A stretch of DNA of 64,000 nt from Pseudomonadota bacterium (GTDB taxonomy: Bacteria; Pseudomonadota; Gammaproteobacteria; CALCKW01): NCBI GenBank assembly GCA_039196715.1, contig JBCCUP010000006.1, positions 40,854 to 104,853 on the forward strand. Reading direction: 5' to 3'. The notes under the pieces were generated by a model. That model saw only the letters and a program-made list of their open reading frames with translations. It searched no databases and was not told the origin of the DNA. The position numbers and the translations under genes were made by a program. Within the stretch, counting starts at the first letter, position 1; every line of letters starts with the position of its first letter. Shown here piece by piece: positions 1 through 10,981 of this stretch.

Positions 1-132
1 GAGATTGTGCCGCATGATCGGCGGTACAATTCGATCCATGTCCATGTGGTCGGTGACACGGCGTACTCGGGCCTGGTCAACTTGCAATTGCACATGCAGT
101 CGTCGGAAGCGCGTTGTGAAGTCACATCTTGA
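1..132 (+). CDS. C-terminal end of an unrecognised protein (cut by window edge)
   Basis: Frame 1 is open from the first base to a TGA at 130-132 and gives 43 residues with no start inside the window. The codons favour G or C in third position, as in real genes nearby. The fragment is rich in beta-prone residues (for example NSIHVHVVGDTAYSGLVNLQ), which could fit a sugar-binding beta-sandwich such as those on O-antigen ABC transporter subunits, but that is a guess. It overlaps the next gene's GTG start by 17 bases, suggesting a coupled polysaccharide operon. Confidence 0.45.
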   Translation, partial: EIVPHDRRYNSIHVHVVGDTAYSGLVNLQLHMQSSEARCEVTS

Positions 133-3100
133 GGACAAGGGCTACGGTCTCGACCCGGACACCGGAATTTGGAGACGACCGGGATACCAAGGCATTCCCT
201 ACAACGATGGCGACGCGGTAGAAAGTGCGATTGAGCGTATTCTGGCCGATGCTGAAAACGTGTCCTTGGGTTCAGTCGAGTTGCGTAGGCAGTGTGTTGA
301 TTGGCCCACGCTCTACCACTTCAGTGGCACACGTGCGAACGTGGTGCGGCCGCTCGAGTCTCTGTTCAAGGGTGATGTACTCGAAGTGGGTTCTGGCTGT
401 GGTGCCATCACGCGCTACCTCGGTGAAACGGGTGCACGGGTCACCGCACTCGAGGGCAGTCTCCGACGGGCACGCATCACGCGCCTGCGCACGCGCGATC
501 TGGCCAATGTCACTGTCATCGCCGAGAACATCAAACAGTTCGAGACGACTGCGCGATTCGATGTCGTCACGCTGATCGGAGTGCTCGAGTATGCGAATCT
601 GTTTTTTGGCAGCGCGACCGGCTGCCATGAACTGCTTGAACGATTGTCTTCCCTGTTGAAACCTGGCGGATGTCTGGTCGTTGCAATTGAGAACCAGCTC
701 GGATTGAAGTACTTTTCCGGTGGTCACGAGGACCACCTCGCAGAAGCGATGGTCGGCCTTGAGGACCGGTATGAGCCGGAGGGGGTTCGTACCTTCGGCA
801 GGCGCGCGTTGGCCGAACTGCTCGCCGACGCGGGATTGGTTAGCGTGGAATTTCTCTACCCCTTTCCCGACTACAAGTTGTCCCAGGCGGTGATTACCGA
901 AGCCGGTTTCTCTGATCCGGTTTTCGACCCACTGCCGTTGATCTGCGGCGCGCGAGACACGCACACGCGACGAGATGTACCCGCAGCGTTCTTCACCAAC
1001 CTTGTTTGGCCGCAGATCTTGCAGAACGGTCTCGGCGGCGTCATGTCCAATTCTTTCGTGGCAGTTGCGTCACGTGGTGACGTTGAGGCCGTCGAGCCTG
1101 GGCTTCTCGCCGTTCACTACAGTACCTCCAGACAACCTTCGCTCTGCAAACGGGCCGACTTTCGACGCACGCGCGATGGTGTCCAGGTCGAATCTCACCG
1201 GCTCAATGGCAATCAGGCTGCGCAGACGCTGTCACTAGAGGAAGGTCACGTGAGCCACCAGCTCACGCCATGCGAGCGTTACCATGCAGGCACCCTGTTG
1301 TCCGATCAGATCCACCATTGCGTAAGCCGTGCTGGGTGGCGACTCGATGAATTGGCAGCCGTTTTTTCGGCCTACCTCGGCCATGTCGATGAGGTCATGG
1401 CGGCGCGTAGAGTTGCGTGCTCGTCTGAGAATGTGCCCGGCGAACTTATGGATCTGGTACCGCAGAATCTGATTGTCGATGCGACCGGTCACGCCCAGCC
1501 GTTTGATTTGGAGTGGGTGTGTGACGCCCCCCTGCCACGCGCATACCTTTTTTTCAGAGCCGTTTTTGTGAGCTTGTGCGCGCTGGTTCACACTGCACCG
1601 GCCGCAGCAGGCGAACCGCAAAGTTGGCGTAGCATCACGCTCGAGTTAGCACGCCGATGCGGAATCGAGCTTAACGAGCGCACGTATCTTGTGTACCTCG
1701 AGCGCGAATTCGCCTTTCAGCGAGCGGTATCCGGCCTGGCGCCAGGGTCACTGCTGGACGCGTTCGACCGCGTGATGCCTGTTAAACACCGTGCAGACCA
1801 GGTTCTCCGTGGGTTGCCTGAAGGCCTTGATCTCGCTGCGGAGCGAACCGCTCAAAGGGCGCGTATCGATGCATTAGAATCGGCCTTGAGAACGCTCGAG
1901 TCGAGTGCCTCGTGGCGGCTGACGGCGCCGCTCAGACGGCTGGCGCGGCATGCAAGGCACGTGCAGCACCGGTTTTTTCAATTGGCTCGGACGGGGCTGA
2001 GGCGGGCCCATGAGTCCCTCTGGATACCGGCGGTTTTGGACAGTTACATCGCGCAAGCCCGGCAGCGCAGACAGTTCAAGTGGGTACCACAGACTGCGGA
2101 TGAGGCGACGCTCGATGGTGTGTTACAGATACCCGCCGACGTACCGATTGCAGCTGAGCGTGATCGAACGGATGTGTTCCTCTGGGCCGAGGCAGACTGG
2201 CCAGTCAGCAGCTGTCGCACGCGACAGCTCGCGCTGGGCATGGCGGCACGGGGTCACCGCGTTTTTCACGTGTCCGCCGTGGTTCGTGCTGCAAACAGAC
2301 CTGGGTTCGATGCAAGTCGGGTCGAGGGCACGAACCGACTTTACACACTGACTGTTCGCTTGCCTTCGTCCGCCGACGTCAAACAGGGTGGCTTGCCAAG
2401 CCCGACGTTGACGCAACTCATGGCGACCACGCGGAAAGTCTGCGACTGGGCGCAATCGGAACGCAGGTTGTCCCTGGTGACCCACGCGGGATGGGGGCAG
2501 GTTGCAGTCTGTTGGCCGGATGGGGTCACCGTCTACGACCGGGTGATGCGTTTGCACACGGCGTCAGCCTCTTCGCAACTCGGTGCTCTTGACCGTGAGT
2601 TGATGTGTCTGGCTGACCTGACGGTGTCGTCCACGGAGCTTATGGCGCAGGATGCCGAGACGTGCGCACGCGCGTCTCTGCTGTTAAGGGATGCGGCAGA
2701 CGATCAGCTCCTCGGCGTCAACCCGATTGATGTGGTCACACATTCCACAGCGCGAAAGGCGATCGGCTGCGTCGGCCCTGTCGATGACGCGTTCGATATC
2801 GAGTTGATCGATCGCATTGCGCACCGGTTTCCAGAGTGTGATGTCTACGTTTTCGACGAGGGCTGCGGCGACTGCTCGGACGCCTTTCTCGCCAATCCGA
2901 ATGTGGTGTACCAGAGTGGCATCTCGGCCAGTGAAACGGCGAACCAACTGCAATGTGTGGACGTGTGCATCGCGCCAATGCGCGTCACGCGGAACGCATT
3001 GACCGTGAGTCCCACCCAGCTGCTTACGTACTTGTGCCTGGGAAAACCGGTGGTCGCAACAGATTTACCCGAGATGCAGTTTTATGCTGACGTCATTGAC

Positions 3101-3325
3101 ATTGCGGCTGACCACGCGGCATTCCTTCAGGCCTTGGCGTCGTGTTTGTCACATCCTGAGGACGATGGGGCGCGCGCGCGGCGGGTCGCGTTTGGCCGTG
3201 AACAACGTTGGAGCGACCGTGTCTCACTGCTGATGTCTCGGGTCGAAGTACTGCAACGTCCGCTAGTGGTTGCCAAGGCGTCTCGGTCCGAGACAGCGTT
3301 AACGCAACCGCCGGTTTGCAGCTGA
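116..3325 (+). CDS. SAM methyltransferase-glycosyltransferase fusion, surface polysaccharide synthesis
   Basis: A protein of about 1069 residues. The N-terminal third is a class I SAM-dependent methyltransferase: the glycine-rich SAM loop LEVGSGCGAITRYLG lies near residues 89-104. A middle region contains a helical segment ending in SSASWRLTAPLRRL, a sequence style often seen beside glycosyltransferase domains. The last 390 residues resemble a GT-B glycosyltransferase, with the late segment LLTYLCLGKPVVATDLPE typical of the nucleotide-sugar half. I chose GTG at 116 because GGAAG (104-108) is well spaced before it and because the open frame upstream has no family similarity. It probably modifies and extends a polysaccharide chain; substrates cannot be read from sequence. 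GC appears lower than in the genes after 5.9 kb. Confidence 0.8.
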   Translation: MKSHLEDKGYGLDPDTGIWRRPGYQGIPYNDGDAVESAIERILADAENVSLGSVELRRQCVDWPTLYHFSGTRANVVRPLESLFKGDVLEVGSGCGAITRYLGETGARVTALEGSLRRARITRLRTRDLANVTVIAENIKQFETTARFDVVTLIGVLEYANLFFGSATGCHELLERLSSLLKPGGCLVVAIENQLGLKYFSGGHEDHLAEAMVGLEDRYEPEGVRTFGRRALAELLADAGLVSVEFLYPFPDYKLSQAVITEAGFSDPVFDPLPLICGARDTHTRRDVPAAFFTNLVWPQILQNGLGGVMSNSFVAVASRGDVEAVEPGLLAVHYSTSRQPSLCKRADFRRTRDGVQVESHRLNGNQAAQTLSLEEGHVSHQLTPCERYHAGTLLSDQIHHCVSRAGWRLDELAAVFSAYLGHVDEVMAARRVACSSENVPGELMDLVPQNLIVDATGHAQPFDLEWVCDAPLPRAYLFFRAVFVSLCALVHTAPAAAGEPQSWRSITLELARRCGIELNERTYLVYLEREFAFQRAVSGLAPGSLLDAFDRVMPVKHRADQVLRGLPEGLDLAAERTAQRARIDALESALRTLESSASWRLTAPLRRLARHARHVQHRFFQLARTGLRRAHESLWIPAVLDSYIAQARQRRQFKWVPQTADEATLDGVLQIPADVPIAAERDRTDVFLWAEADWPVSSCRTRQLALGMAARGHRVFHVSAVVRAANRPGFDASRVEGTNRLYTLTVRLPSSADVKQGGLPSPTLTQLMATTRKVCDWAQSERRLSLVTHAGWGQVAVCWPDGVTVYDRVMRLHTASASSQLGALDRELMCLADLTVSSTELMAQDAETCARASLLLRDAADDQLLGVNPIDVVTHSTARKAIGCVGPVDDAFDIELIDRIAHRFPECDVYVFDEGCGDCSDAFLANPNVVYQSGISASETANQLQCVDVCIAPMRVTRNALTVSPTQLLTYLCLGKPVVATDLPEMQFYADVIDIAADHAAFLQALASCLSHPEDDGARARRVAFGREQRWSDRVSLLMSRVEVLQRPLVVAKASRSETALTQPPVCS

Positions 3326-3679
3326 GCGCGCAGATTCCCCGGCACGACTCGTTAAACGTTGCACTCAGCGTGAACCGCCCGATCGGGTACGCTCTTTTTT
3401 CGACTGTCGGTGGTGCGGGCCCGGTTGCGCCAAAATCCCGGCGCTTTGATGTGATGGTGACAGCCGAGGTGGCTTGGCATTCAGCGTGTGCAGGCGTTGT
3501 TAGGCAGCTATGATGTTGTACGATAGGGCAGTCGGACCAGGTGCGGCGCTGGCATCAACCCCCGATGGAGCCTGGCCTTGCCGGTTTCACGCCGGGGATT
3601 CTGCGTCGTGCCTTTGTCCGTGCCAGCACAGCGTGGCACCGGACCCCGTGACGACGTCGCTGTCCCCAGCGCCACGTGA
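3326..3679. other. Intergenic region, 354 bp
   Basis: No gene was recognised here. Short open frames lack family features and a ribosome-binding site. The stretch holds one plausible sigma70-like promoter (3497-3524) for the following glycosyltransferase gene; nothing else stands out. Confidence 0.5.
3497..3524 (+). promoter_or_regulatory. Possible sigma70 promoter for the double-GT2 gene
   Basis: TTGTTA (3497-3502) and TACGAT (3519-3524) are separated by 16 bp; each matches four of six consensus bases. It lies about 155 bp before the ATG at 3680. It is a pattern match only. Confidence 0.3.
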
Positions 3680-5572
3680 ATGAGCCAGGCGAATCCGCAA
3701 GTGACTCACAGCTCTATGCCAATGCAAGCGCCTTGCGATATCGATCTTCCATCGCCTGGAATCGATGTCTGCATCGTGACGTACCACCCCGATCTGGACA
3801 AGCTCAACGCCTCGTTGGCTTGTTTGTGTAAGCAGGGCATTCCGCGCGAGCAGCTCAGACTATACCTGTACGACAACTCGTGCGATAACAGCGTCTTCGC
3901 CGCTATCCGTGTGCTGTCTGCCAAGTTCGAATCCCGCTTCGAGTGTGTCAGCTGTGAACAGAGCAGTGAGAATGCGGGTTTTGGCATTGGCAACAACACT
4001 GCAGTGTCCTTTGGCAACGCCGAGTATGTGCTCGTACTGAACCAGGACATCCGCCTCGAACCCGGCGCATTGGCAGAGGTCATCCAGTTTGCACGAGCCG
4101 ACGCCGACGGTGGGTTGTGGGAGCTGCGCCAGATCCCGTACGAGCACCCGAAAAATTACAACCCCGTGTCACTCGAGACGTCTTGGTCAAGTGGGGCTGT
4201 GTTTGTGATTCGACGCGACACGTTTGAGTCGATTGGCGGATTCGATCCGGACATTTTTATGTACGGTGAGGATGTCGACCTGTCTTGGCGTGTCCGCGCC
4301 AGTGGACGGCGGCTGAGATACCTGCCCTGGGCGGCGGGGCGTCACGATACCTATGACTATGCAGGGCAGGTCAAGCCGCTTCAAGCGCTCGAAGGCACGT
4401 ACTCCAACCTCTACCTGCGCGCCAAGTTCGGCACGCTGCGCGCTGTGGGTGCCGGACTGTTGCAGCTGGCTGCGGAGGTGTGCGCACCGCAGGACTTCCC
4501 GGGCCGTCGACGCGGCTTGCTCCGTATTGGTCGCCGGTTCCTCGCCCGCCTGTCGCGCATCCGCCGCGAGTACGCGTCGTTGCGTCGGCGAAGCGCTGGT
4601 ATCGCGGAGTTTCAGCTCTGGGACTATGCAGTGCACCGCGACGGGGCGTTTGAAGTGTACCGTGAACGGGCTCAGTGGCAGCGGCTTCCGCTCGTGTCCA
4701 TATTAATCCGCACCTGCAATCGGCCTCAATTGCTGCGTGAGGCGTTGCTCACCGCGACCCGCCAGACCTACCCCAACGTCGAAGTCGTGGTCGTCGAAGA
4801 CGGTCAGGACGGTTCGCGCGCGCTGATTGACACGGAATTCGGTGAACAGAATGTGCGTTACATTTGCCTCGGTACACCACAGGGTCGATCCGTTGCCGGC
4901 AACCGTGCGCTCGAGGCCAGTCGAGGAGAGTGGTGTTGTTTTCTCGACGACGATGACGGGCTCTACCTCGATCATGTCGAGTCGCTGCTTCAGGTCGCAC
5001 TCGATCAGAACGTGGATGCAGCCTACGGCTGGGCGTGGGAGGTGCCAACGCATTTCCACTCGCTCGACCCGCTTCGGTACGACGAGCTCCCCGCGTCGAC
5101 TGTGCACAAATCGCACTTCGACTACCGTCGCCTTCTGAACAGCAACTTTCTGCCAATTCAAAGCGTGCTGTTCAAGCGTGCTCTGTTCGAGCGGAAGGGT
5201 GGGTTTGCCGAGGACATGGATCAGCTCGAAGACTGGAACCTCTGGGTGCGGTATGCCACCGGTGCTAGCTTCCTGCATGTGGATAAAACCACCAGTCGGT
5301 ACCGCGTGCCCGCCGACCAACGTGAATGCGATGTGCGTCAAGGACGCCTGGATGACGCCTACGAGGACGCCAGAGCCAGGCATGCACACCTGTTCGACGC
5401 CGGTTCTGCCTTGACACTGGAAGGCGCAGCTCCGGTGACCGGTGCAAGCTGCTGGCGCGTGCGCGGCAGGGCGCTGTCCGTTGCTCGGCGTGCAGCGCAC
5501 GCGGTGCCCGGTGGTCGGCACGCGCTGTGGGCATACCGAGTGCTTCGACGTCGGCTGCAGCGGGCGCACTGA
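3680..5572 (+). CDS. Double-domain family 2 glycosyltransferase
   Basis: A cytosolic 630-residue protein with two GT2 (GT-A fold) domains in tandem. The first (about residues 28-240) starts with IDVCIVTYHPD and contains the NQD metal-site triplet and the acceptor-side signature SSGAVFVIRR...GGFDPDIFMYGEDVDLSWR, common in rhamnosyltransferase-type enzymes. The second (from about residue 336) starts with LPLVSILIRTCNRPQLL, carries a FLDDDDG DxD motif near residue 420 and later QLEDWNLWVRYA. The arrangement suggests one polypeptide adding two sugars to an O-antigen or exopolysaccharide repeat. Sugars and linkages are not deducible. It stands between the methyltransferase-glycosyltransferase fusion and the initiating sugar transferase. 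Confidence 0.85.
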   Translation: MSQANPQVTHSSMPMQAPCDIDLPSPGIDVCIVTYHPDLDKLNASLACLCKQGIPREQLRLYLYDNSCDNSVFAAIRVLSAKFESRFECVSCEQSSENAGFGIGNNTAVSFGNAEYVLVLNQDIRLEPGALAEVIQFARADADGGLWELRQIPYEHPKNYNPVSLETSWSSGAVFVIRRDTFESIGGFDPDIFMYGEDVDLSWRVRASGRRLRYLPWAAGRHDTYDYAGQVKPLQALEGTYSNLYLRAKFGTLRAVGAGLLQLAAEVCAPQDFPGRRRGLLRIGRRFLARLSRIRREYASLRRRSAGIAEFQLWDYAVHRDGAFEVYRERAQWQRLPLVSILIRTCNRPQLLREALLTATRQTYPNVEVVVVEDGQDGSRALIDTEFGEQNVRYICLGTPQGRSVAGNRALEASRGEWCCFLDDDDGLYLDHVESLLQVALDQNVDAAYGWAWEVPTHFHSLDPLRYDELPASTVHKSHFDYRRLLNSNFLPIQSVLFKRALFERKGGFAEDMDQLEDWNLWVRYATGASFLHVDKTTSRYRVPADQRECDVRQGRLDDAYEDARARHAHLFDAGSALTLEGAAPVTGASCWRVRGRALSVARRAAHAVPGGRHALWAYRVLRRRLQRAH

Positions 5573-5696
5573 TCGCAGCGGATCCGCCGGGCAGGCTCCG
5601 AGCTAAGCCGTCGTCTGGAAGGGCTATGTGAGTCCCCTAAATGAATCAATTCGGTGTTGGTCCGGGCTGTGTAAGGAGTCAGAATTGCTAGACTAA

Positions 5697-7100
5697 GTGG
5701 CATCCGCCGCGCTCCTACTCAGCCACGTGTTACCCGGATACGTTCAATCTCATTCCACCCGCTTTGTCGCGATGACGTGGCTTGCCGATATTGCTGTGCC
5801 CGCGATCGGCTTCTACATTGCGCATGCTGTCTACCTGGGCGATCGCCCGGTAGACTCCTATTACTACGCCGCCTTGATGGCTGCGGTGCTAATGTCAGCC
5901 CTGTATTTTCCGCTGGTGTCCCTGTATCGCCCGAGGCGCGGTGAATGGGTGCTGTCCGAGCTGCGCAACCTCGGTTTTGCCGTGGTCGCGCTGTTCGGTT
6001 CGCTGATGGTGCTGGCGGTCATGAGTGGCGCGACCGACCTCTTTTCGCGCGTCTGGTTCGGGTTGTGGTTTCTGCTGACGCTCACCGGTCTGATGTGCTC
6101 GCGCGTGCTCATCCGCAGCGCACTGAGTTGGCTACGCAGCTCGGGATTCAATCGGCGACACGTCTTGCTGATCGGCACACCCGCACTCTGCCGGCGTGCC
6201 GAGCGGGCGATTCGGGCCGCGCCCTGGGCCGGTTTTCACATCAGCCGGGTGTTCACCGGACAGTCCGGCGACAACGCGGTGCTGGCCCGCTGGGACGACA
6301 TTGCGCAGTACCTGCAGGCCAACCACGTCGATCAGGTGTGGCTGACCCTGCCCTTGCGCGACGCCGAAACCACGTCGGCGCTGTCGAACAAGCTCAGCCG
6401 CTTTGTTGTCGGCGTGCGCTATGCCCCCGACCAGGCCGGCGCGGACATGATGCGGGGCTCGCTGACCACCGTGGCCGGCCTGCCGATGCTGAACCTCGCC
6501 ATGGCGCCGATCGACGGCGGCAAGATGATGCTCAAGGAGATCGGTGACCGTGTACTCGCGGCGCTGTTTCTGGCGATCGCGGCGGTGCCGATGCTGTGCA
6601 TCGCGCTCTGCATCAGGCTGACATCGAAAGGCCCGGTCTTGTATCAACAGGAGCGTGTGGGGTGGGGCGGAAAGCCCCTGCAGATGTACAAGTTTCGCAC
6701 GATGCCGGTAAACGCCGAGCAGGTGTCAGGGCCCGTGTGGAACAAGCCGGAAGACCGGCGGGCAACACCCTTCGGCGCCTTCCTGCGCAAAACCAGCCTG
6801 GACGAGTTGCCGCAGTTGTTCAACGTCATCAAAGGCGAGATGTCGCTCGTGGGGCCCCGCCCGGAGCGGCCGGTATTCGTCGAGAAGTTCAAGCACGAGG
6901 TGCCGGGCTACATGCAGAAGCACCGAGTCAAGGCGGGCATCACCGGCTGGGCGCAGATCAACGGCTGGCGCGGGGACACGGACCTGACCAAGCGGATCGA
7001 ACACGACCTGTATTACATCCGCAACTGGTCGCTGTTGTTCGATCTCAAGATTCTCTGTCTCACGCTGATACGCGGCTTCGTCAACAAGAACGCCTACTGA
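5697..7100 (+). CDS. Undecaprenyl-phosphate sugar phosphotransferase (initiating enzyme)
   Basis: An inner-membrane enzyme of 467 residues that would transfer a hexose-1-phosphate, usually glucose, onto undecaprenyl phosphate to begin repeat-unit assembly. The layout is the WcaJ/WbaP type: several N-terminal membrane helices, a nucleotide-binding-like middle domain (RHVLLIGTPALC), and a C-terminal bacterial sugar transferase domain with YKFRTMPVNAE, KTSLDELPQLFNV, GEMSLVGPRPERP and GITGWAQINGWRG. The length is normal for the family. The GTG at 5697 is the first start in frame; the AAGGAG at 5673-5678 is rather far from it (18 bp), and ATG 5772 would remove part of the first membrane helix, so the start is uncertain. 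Confidence 0.9.
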   Translation: MASAALLLSHVLPGYVQSHSTRFVAMTWLADIAVPAIGFYIAHAVYLGDRPVDSYYYAALMAAVLMSALYFPLVSLYRPRRGEWVLSELRNLGFAVVALFGSLMVLAVMSGATDLFSRVWFGLWFLLTLTGLMCSRVLIRSALSWLRSSGFNRRHVLLIGTPALCRRAERAIRAAPWAGFHISRVFTGQSGDNAVLARWDDIAQYLQANHVDQVWLTLPLRDAETTSALSNKLSRFVVGVRYAPDQAGADMMRGSLTTVAGLPMLNLAMAPIDGGKMMLKEIGDRVLAALFLAIAAVPMLCIALCIRLTSKGPVLYQQERVGWGGKPLQMYKFRTMPVNAEQVSGPVWNKPEDRRATPFGAFLRKTSLDELPQLFNVIKGEMSLVGPRPERPVFVEKFKHEVPGYMQKHRVKAGITGWAQINGWRGDTDLTKRIEHDLYYIRNWSLLFDLKILCLTLIRGFVNKNAY

Positions 7101-7142
7101 GCACGGCCGGCTGCGCTGCCAGGCGCCCGGTGCCACTGGCCT

Positions 7143-7148
7143 ATACTC
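7143..7148 (+). promoter_or_regulatory. Possible -10 box before the O-antigen ligase
   Basis: CCTATACT occurs 17 bp before the ATG at 7165, with TATACT at 7143-7148. No convincing -35 is visible at the right distance, so this is weak. The same eight bases precede the glycine riboswitch and dodecin. Confidence 0.25.
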
Positions 7149-7164
7149 CCCGAACGCGCACCGA

Positions 7165-8547
7165 ATGACCGAACCGGCTCGGGTTCGGCGTCGCTGCGAT
7201 GTGCTCAACCCCGCCACCGGAAGCCCCGTGCCACGCTCCCAGCCTGCCCTTGACGGTGCCCGCGCTACCTGGCTTAACGGCGTGCTGCTGTTCGGCCTGT
7301 TCTTCTTTGCCTTCACCTACCGCAGCAGCGGCGGGGTGTACTGGCTCGGCGTGCTGCTGCTCGCGTTCTGGTGGCTTCGCGTGCGCCCGAGCGCTCCGCC
7401 ACTGCCACGGTGGCTGATCCGGTCCGCATTGGCGTACCTCGCGGTGTGGTGCGGCCACGCTGTTTGGGTGGTGTGGCGCGGGGAATACCCGCTCGTCGAC
7501 ACCCTGGTGGCCTACCGACACTACGCCGAGCTGACCCTGTTCATTCCGCTCTCGGTCGCCCTCTGGCACGCTGGCCGGCACCTGATCTGGCTCCTGTGGG
7601 TGCCGGTCATCGCCGTCGTTGTGCGCATGCTTCACCGAACCGACTACGGAGACCTCGCAGGCACCTTCCTGAACACCGAGCACTTCGGCTTCGGCACCCA
7701 CCATGTGACCTTCGGCATGCACGCGACGCTCGCCCTGATTTGCGGCGTCGCGCTGCTCGGCCTGACGCAGCGTCGAATCGGGTCGACGGGCCGGCGGCGG
7801 GTGTTCTGGTTCGCGGCGTGCGTGGCGCTCGCCTTGCTGTTGCAGGGGCTCGTGACATCCGGGTCGCGCGGGGCGTGGATCTGCACCGCGGTCGGCTTGG
7901 TGTCCCTGCTGTGGTGGAGCCGCCGTCACCTGATCGAGCACACCACGCCACGGCTGCGCCGCAGCGCGGCGTTGGCCGGGGCGCTCGTCGTGGCGGTGGT
8001 CGTGCTCGGTTCGTATGACAAGATTCAGCACCGCGTCTCCGTGACCTCCGACGTCGGCATTCGGTGGTTCTCGCTCGAGCAGATGGACCGCTCGGTGGAC
8101 ATCTTTCCGGACCGGCGGATTTTCCTGGCGGCCTACGGCATCGAACGCTGGCTGGAACGGCCACTGATGGGCCACGGCCCCGCCGCTGTGCCGGTGTTTC
8201 TGCAACAGGACCCGGATTTCCACATCCACCCGCACCTGCACAACACCTACGTCCAGGTGCTGGTCGAGGGCGGGGTGGTTGGCGGCGCGGCCGTTGCTCT
8301 GCTGTTGGTTGCGCTGATCCGGGGCGTGTTGGTGCACAGTCCGAGACAGAGCCTCGACGCCCGGCAGTTGCGCTGGCTGCTCGGTGCGGTGATGCTGAGC
8401 TGGGCGCTCTGGAATCTGCCGAACTTTCACCTGCACAACTCCGATTGGCGGTTCACCTGGAACTGGTTTGCCGCCATCGCCGCCCTCCTGATGCGTCTGC
8501 AGACGGCGGGCGTGACCGTCCTGGAACAGCGACGTCCGATGGCGTGA
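7165..8547 (+). CDS. O-antigen ligase family membrane protein
   Basis: A 460-residue polytopic inner-membrane protein with about ten hydrophobic segments. It matches the Wzy_C/WaaL family layout: a large periplasmic loop near residues 290-375 contains ERPLMGHGPAAVP and HPHLHNTYVQVLVEGG, the conserved region holding the catalytic histidine in ligases. WaaL enzymes move polymerised O-antigen from undecaprenyl diphosphate to lipid A core; related Wzy proteins polymerise repeats, and the two cannot be separated by eye. It follows the sugar transferase by 64 bp, consistent with one polysaccharide module. The basic N-terminus of about 30 residues before the first helix may be cytosolic. Confidence 0.82.
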   Translation: MTEPARVRRRCDVLNPATGSPVPRSQPALDGARATWLNGVLLFGLFFFAFTYRSSGGVYWLGVLLLAFWWLRVRPSAPPLPRWLIRSALAYLAVWCGHAVWVVWRGEYPLVDTLVAYRHYAELTLFIPLSVALWHAGRHLIWLLWVPVIAVVVRMLHRTDYGDLAGTFLNTEHFGFGTHHVTFGMHATLALICGVALLGLTQRRIGSTGRRRVFWFAACVALALLLQGLVTSGSRGAWICTAVGLVSLLWWSRRHLIEHTTPRLRRSAALAGALVVAVVVLGSYDKIQHRVSVTSDVGIRWFSLEQMDRSVDIFPDRRIFLAAYGIERWLERPLMGHGPAAVPVFLQQDPDFHIHPHLHNTYVQVLVEGGVVGGAAVALLLVALIRGVLVHSPRQSLDARQLRWLLGAVMLSWALWNLPNFHLHNSDWRFTWNWFAAIAALLMRLQTAGVTVLEQRRPMA

Positions 8548-8622
8548 AAAACTGTCAGCCGTGACACGCGGATCCGGGCCAAAGCCGGTAAACTGTGGGG
8601 CTGAAACACCCATGCCAACGCC

Positions 8623-9973
8623 ATGACAAAGCTGTTTATCAAGACGCACGGCTGTCAGATGAACGAGTACGACTCCGCCAAGATGCTGGACGTGCTGCGT
8701 GAGTCGGACGCGGTCGAGCTGACCAATTCGCCTGAAGAGGCCGATATCCTGCTGCTCAACACCTGCTCGATCCGAGAGAAAGCGCAGGAGAAGGTGTTTT
8801 CCGAACTCGGTCGGTGGAAGCCGCTGAAAGCGCGCAAACCGGGTGTGATCATTGGCGTGGGTGGGTGCGTGGCGAGTCAGGAAGGCGACTACATCGCCGA
8901 GCGCGCGCCGCAGGTGGACATGGTGTTCGGGCCCCAGACACTCCACCGGCTCCCCGAACTCGTGGCCGAGGCGCGCGCCAGCCAGGCGCCCGTGGTCGAC
9001 ATCAGCTTCCCGGAGATCGAGAAATTCGATTGCCTGCCGGAGCCGCGCGCCGACGGGCCGAGCGCTTTTGTCTCGATCATGGAGGGGTGTTCGAAATACT
9101 GCAGCTTTTGCGTGGTGCCCTACACCCGGGGCGAAGAGATCAGTCGGCCGCTCGACGATGTGATTGCCGAGGTCGTCTCCCTGGCCAGGCAGGGCGTGCG
9201 CGAGGTCAACCTGCTGGGTCAGAACGTCAACGCCTACCGGGGTGACACCCTCGACGGCGACCTGGCCGATCTCGCGGCGCTGATTCGGCGTGTCGCCGCC
9301 ATTCCGGGTATCGATCGTATCCGCTTCACCACCTCGCACCCACGCGAGTTCAGCGACAACCTGATCGCCGCCTTCGCCGATGTGCCCGAGCTGGTGAGCT
9401 TCGTTCACTTGCCGGTGCAGAGCGGATCTGATCGGGTTCTGGCAGCGATGAATCGCGGCCACACGCGACTGGAGTACAAGAGCCGGATTCGACGGCTGAA
9501 GGCCGCGCGCCCCGGCATCTGTCTCTCCTCCGATTTCATCGTCGGTTTCCCCGGTGAGACCGACGCCGACTTCGAGGACACACTGAAGTTGATCGAGGAG
9601 GTCGGTTTCGACCAGTCCTTCAGTTTCATCTACAGCGCGCGCCCGGGCACTCCCGCCGCGCAACTCGACGACCCGACACCGGCCGATGCGAAGAAAGCCC
9701 GGCTGCAGCGCTTGCAAAGCCAGGTCAACAGCCAGGCCGCAGCGATCAGCGACGCGATGGTCGGCACGGTGCAGCGCGTCTTGGTCGACCGGCCGGCGCG
9801 TCGCGGACAGGCCGAAGTGGCCGGCCGGACCGAAAACAACCGCGTGGTCAACTTCCCGGGCCACACGCGCCTGATCGGCAGCTTCGTCGACGTGCGCATC
9901 ACCGAGGCCCGACCGAACTCGCTGCGTGGCGAGTTCATCGGTTTGAACGACCCCTACCGACAGGAACACCACC

Positions 9974-9987
<14 letters not shown>
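8623..9987 (+). CDS. miaB: tRNA-2-methylthio-N6-isopentenyladenosine synthase MiaB
   Basis: A radical-SAM methylthiotransferase that adds a methylthio group to isopentenyl-A37 of tRNAs reading U-starting codons. All landmarks are present. The N-terminal cluster cysteines lie in [20 protein letters not shown] and GGCVASQ; the radical-SAM cysteines in [17 protein letters not shown]; a TRAM RNA-binding domain ends the protein ([11 protein letters not shown] ... [13 protein letters not shown]). The length of 454 is normal. It begins the conserved miaB-phoH-ybeY-corC-lnt gene order of gammaproteobacteria, overlapping the next gene by 14 bp. Confidence 0.97.

Positions 9988-10977
<990 letters not shown>

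Positions 10978-10981
<4 letters not shown>

Noticed and set aside
3208..3513. Small plus-strand frame spanning the end of the methyltransferase-glycosyltransferase gene
   Set aside because: Mostly overlaps the real gene in another frame and has no ribosome-binding site or recognisable feature.
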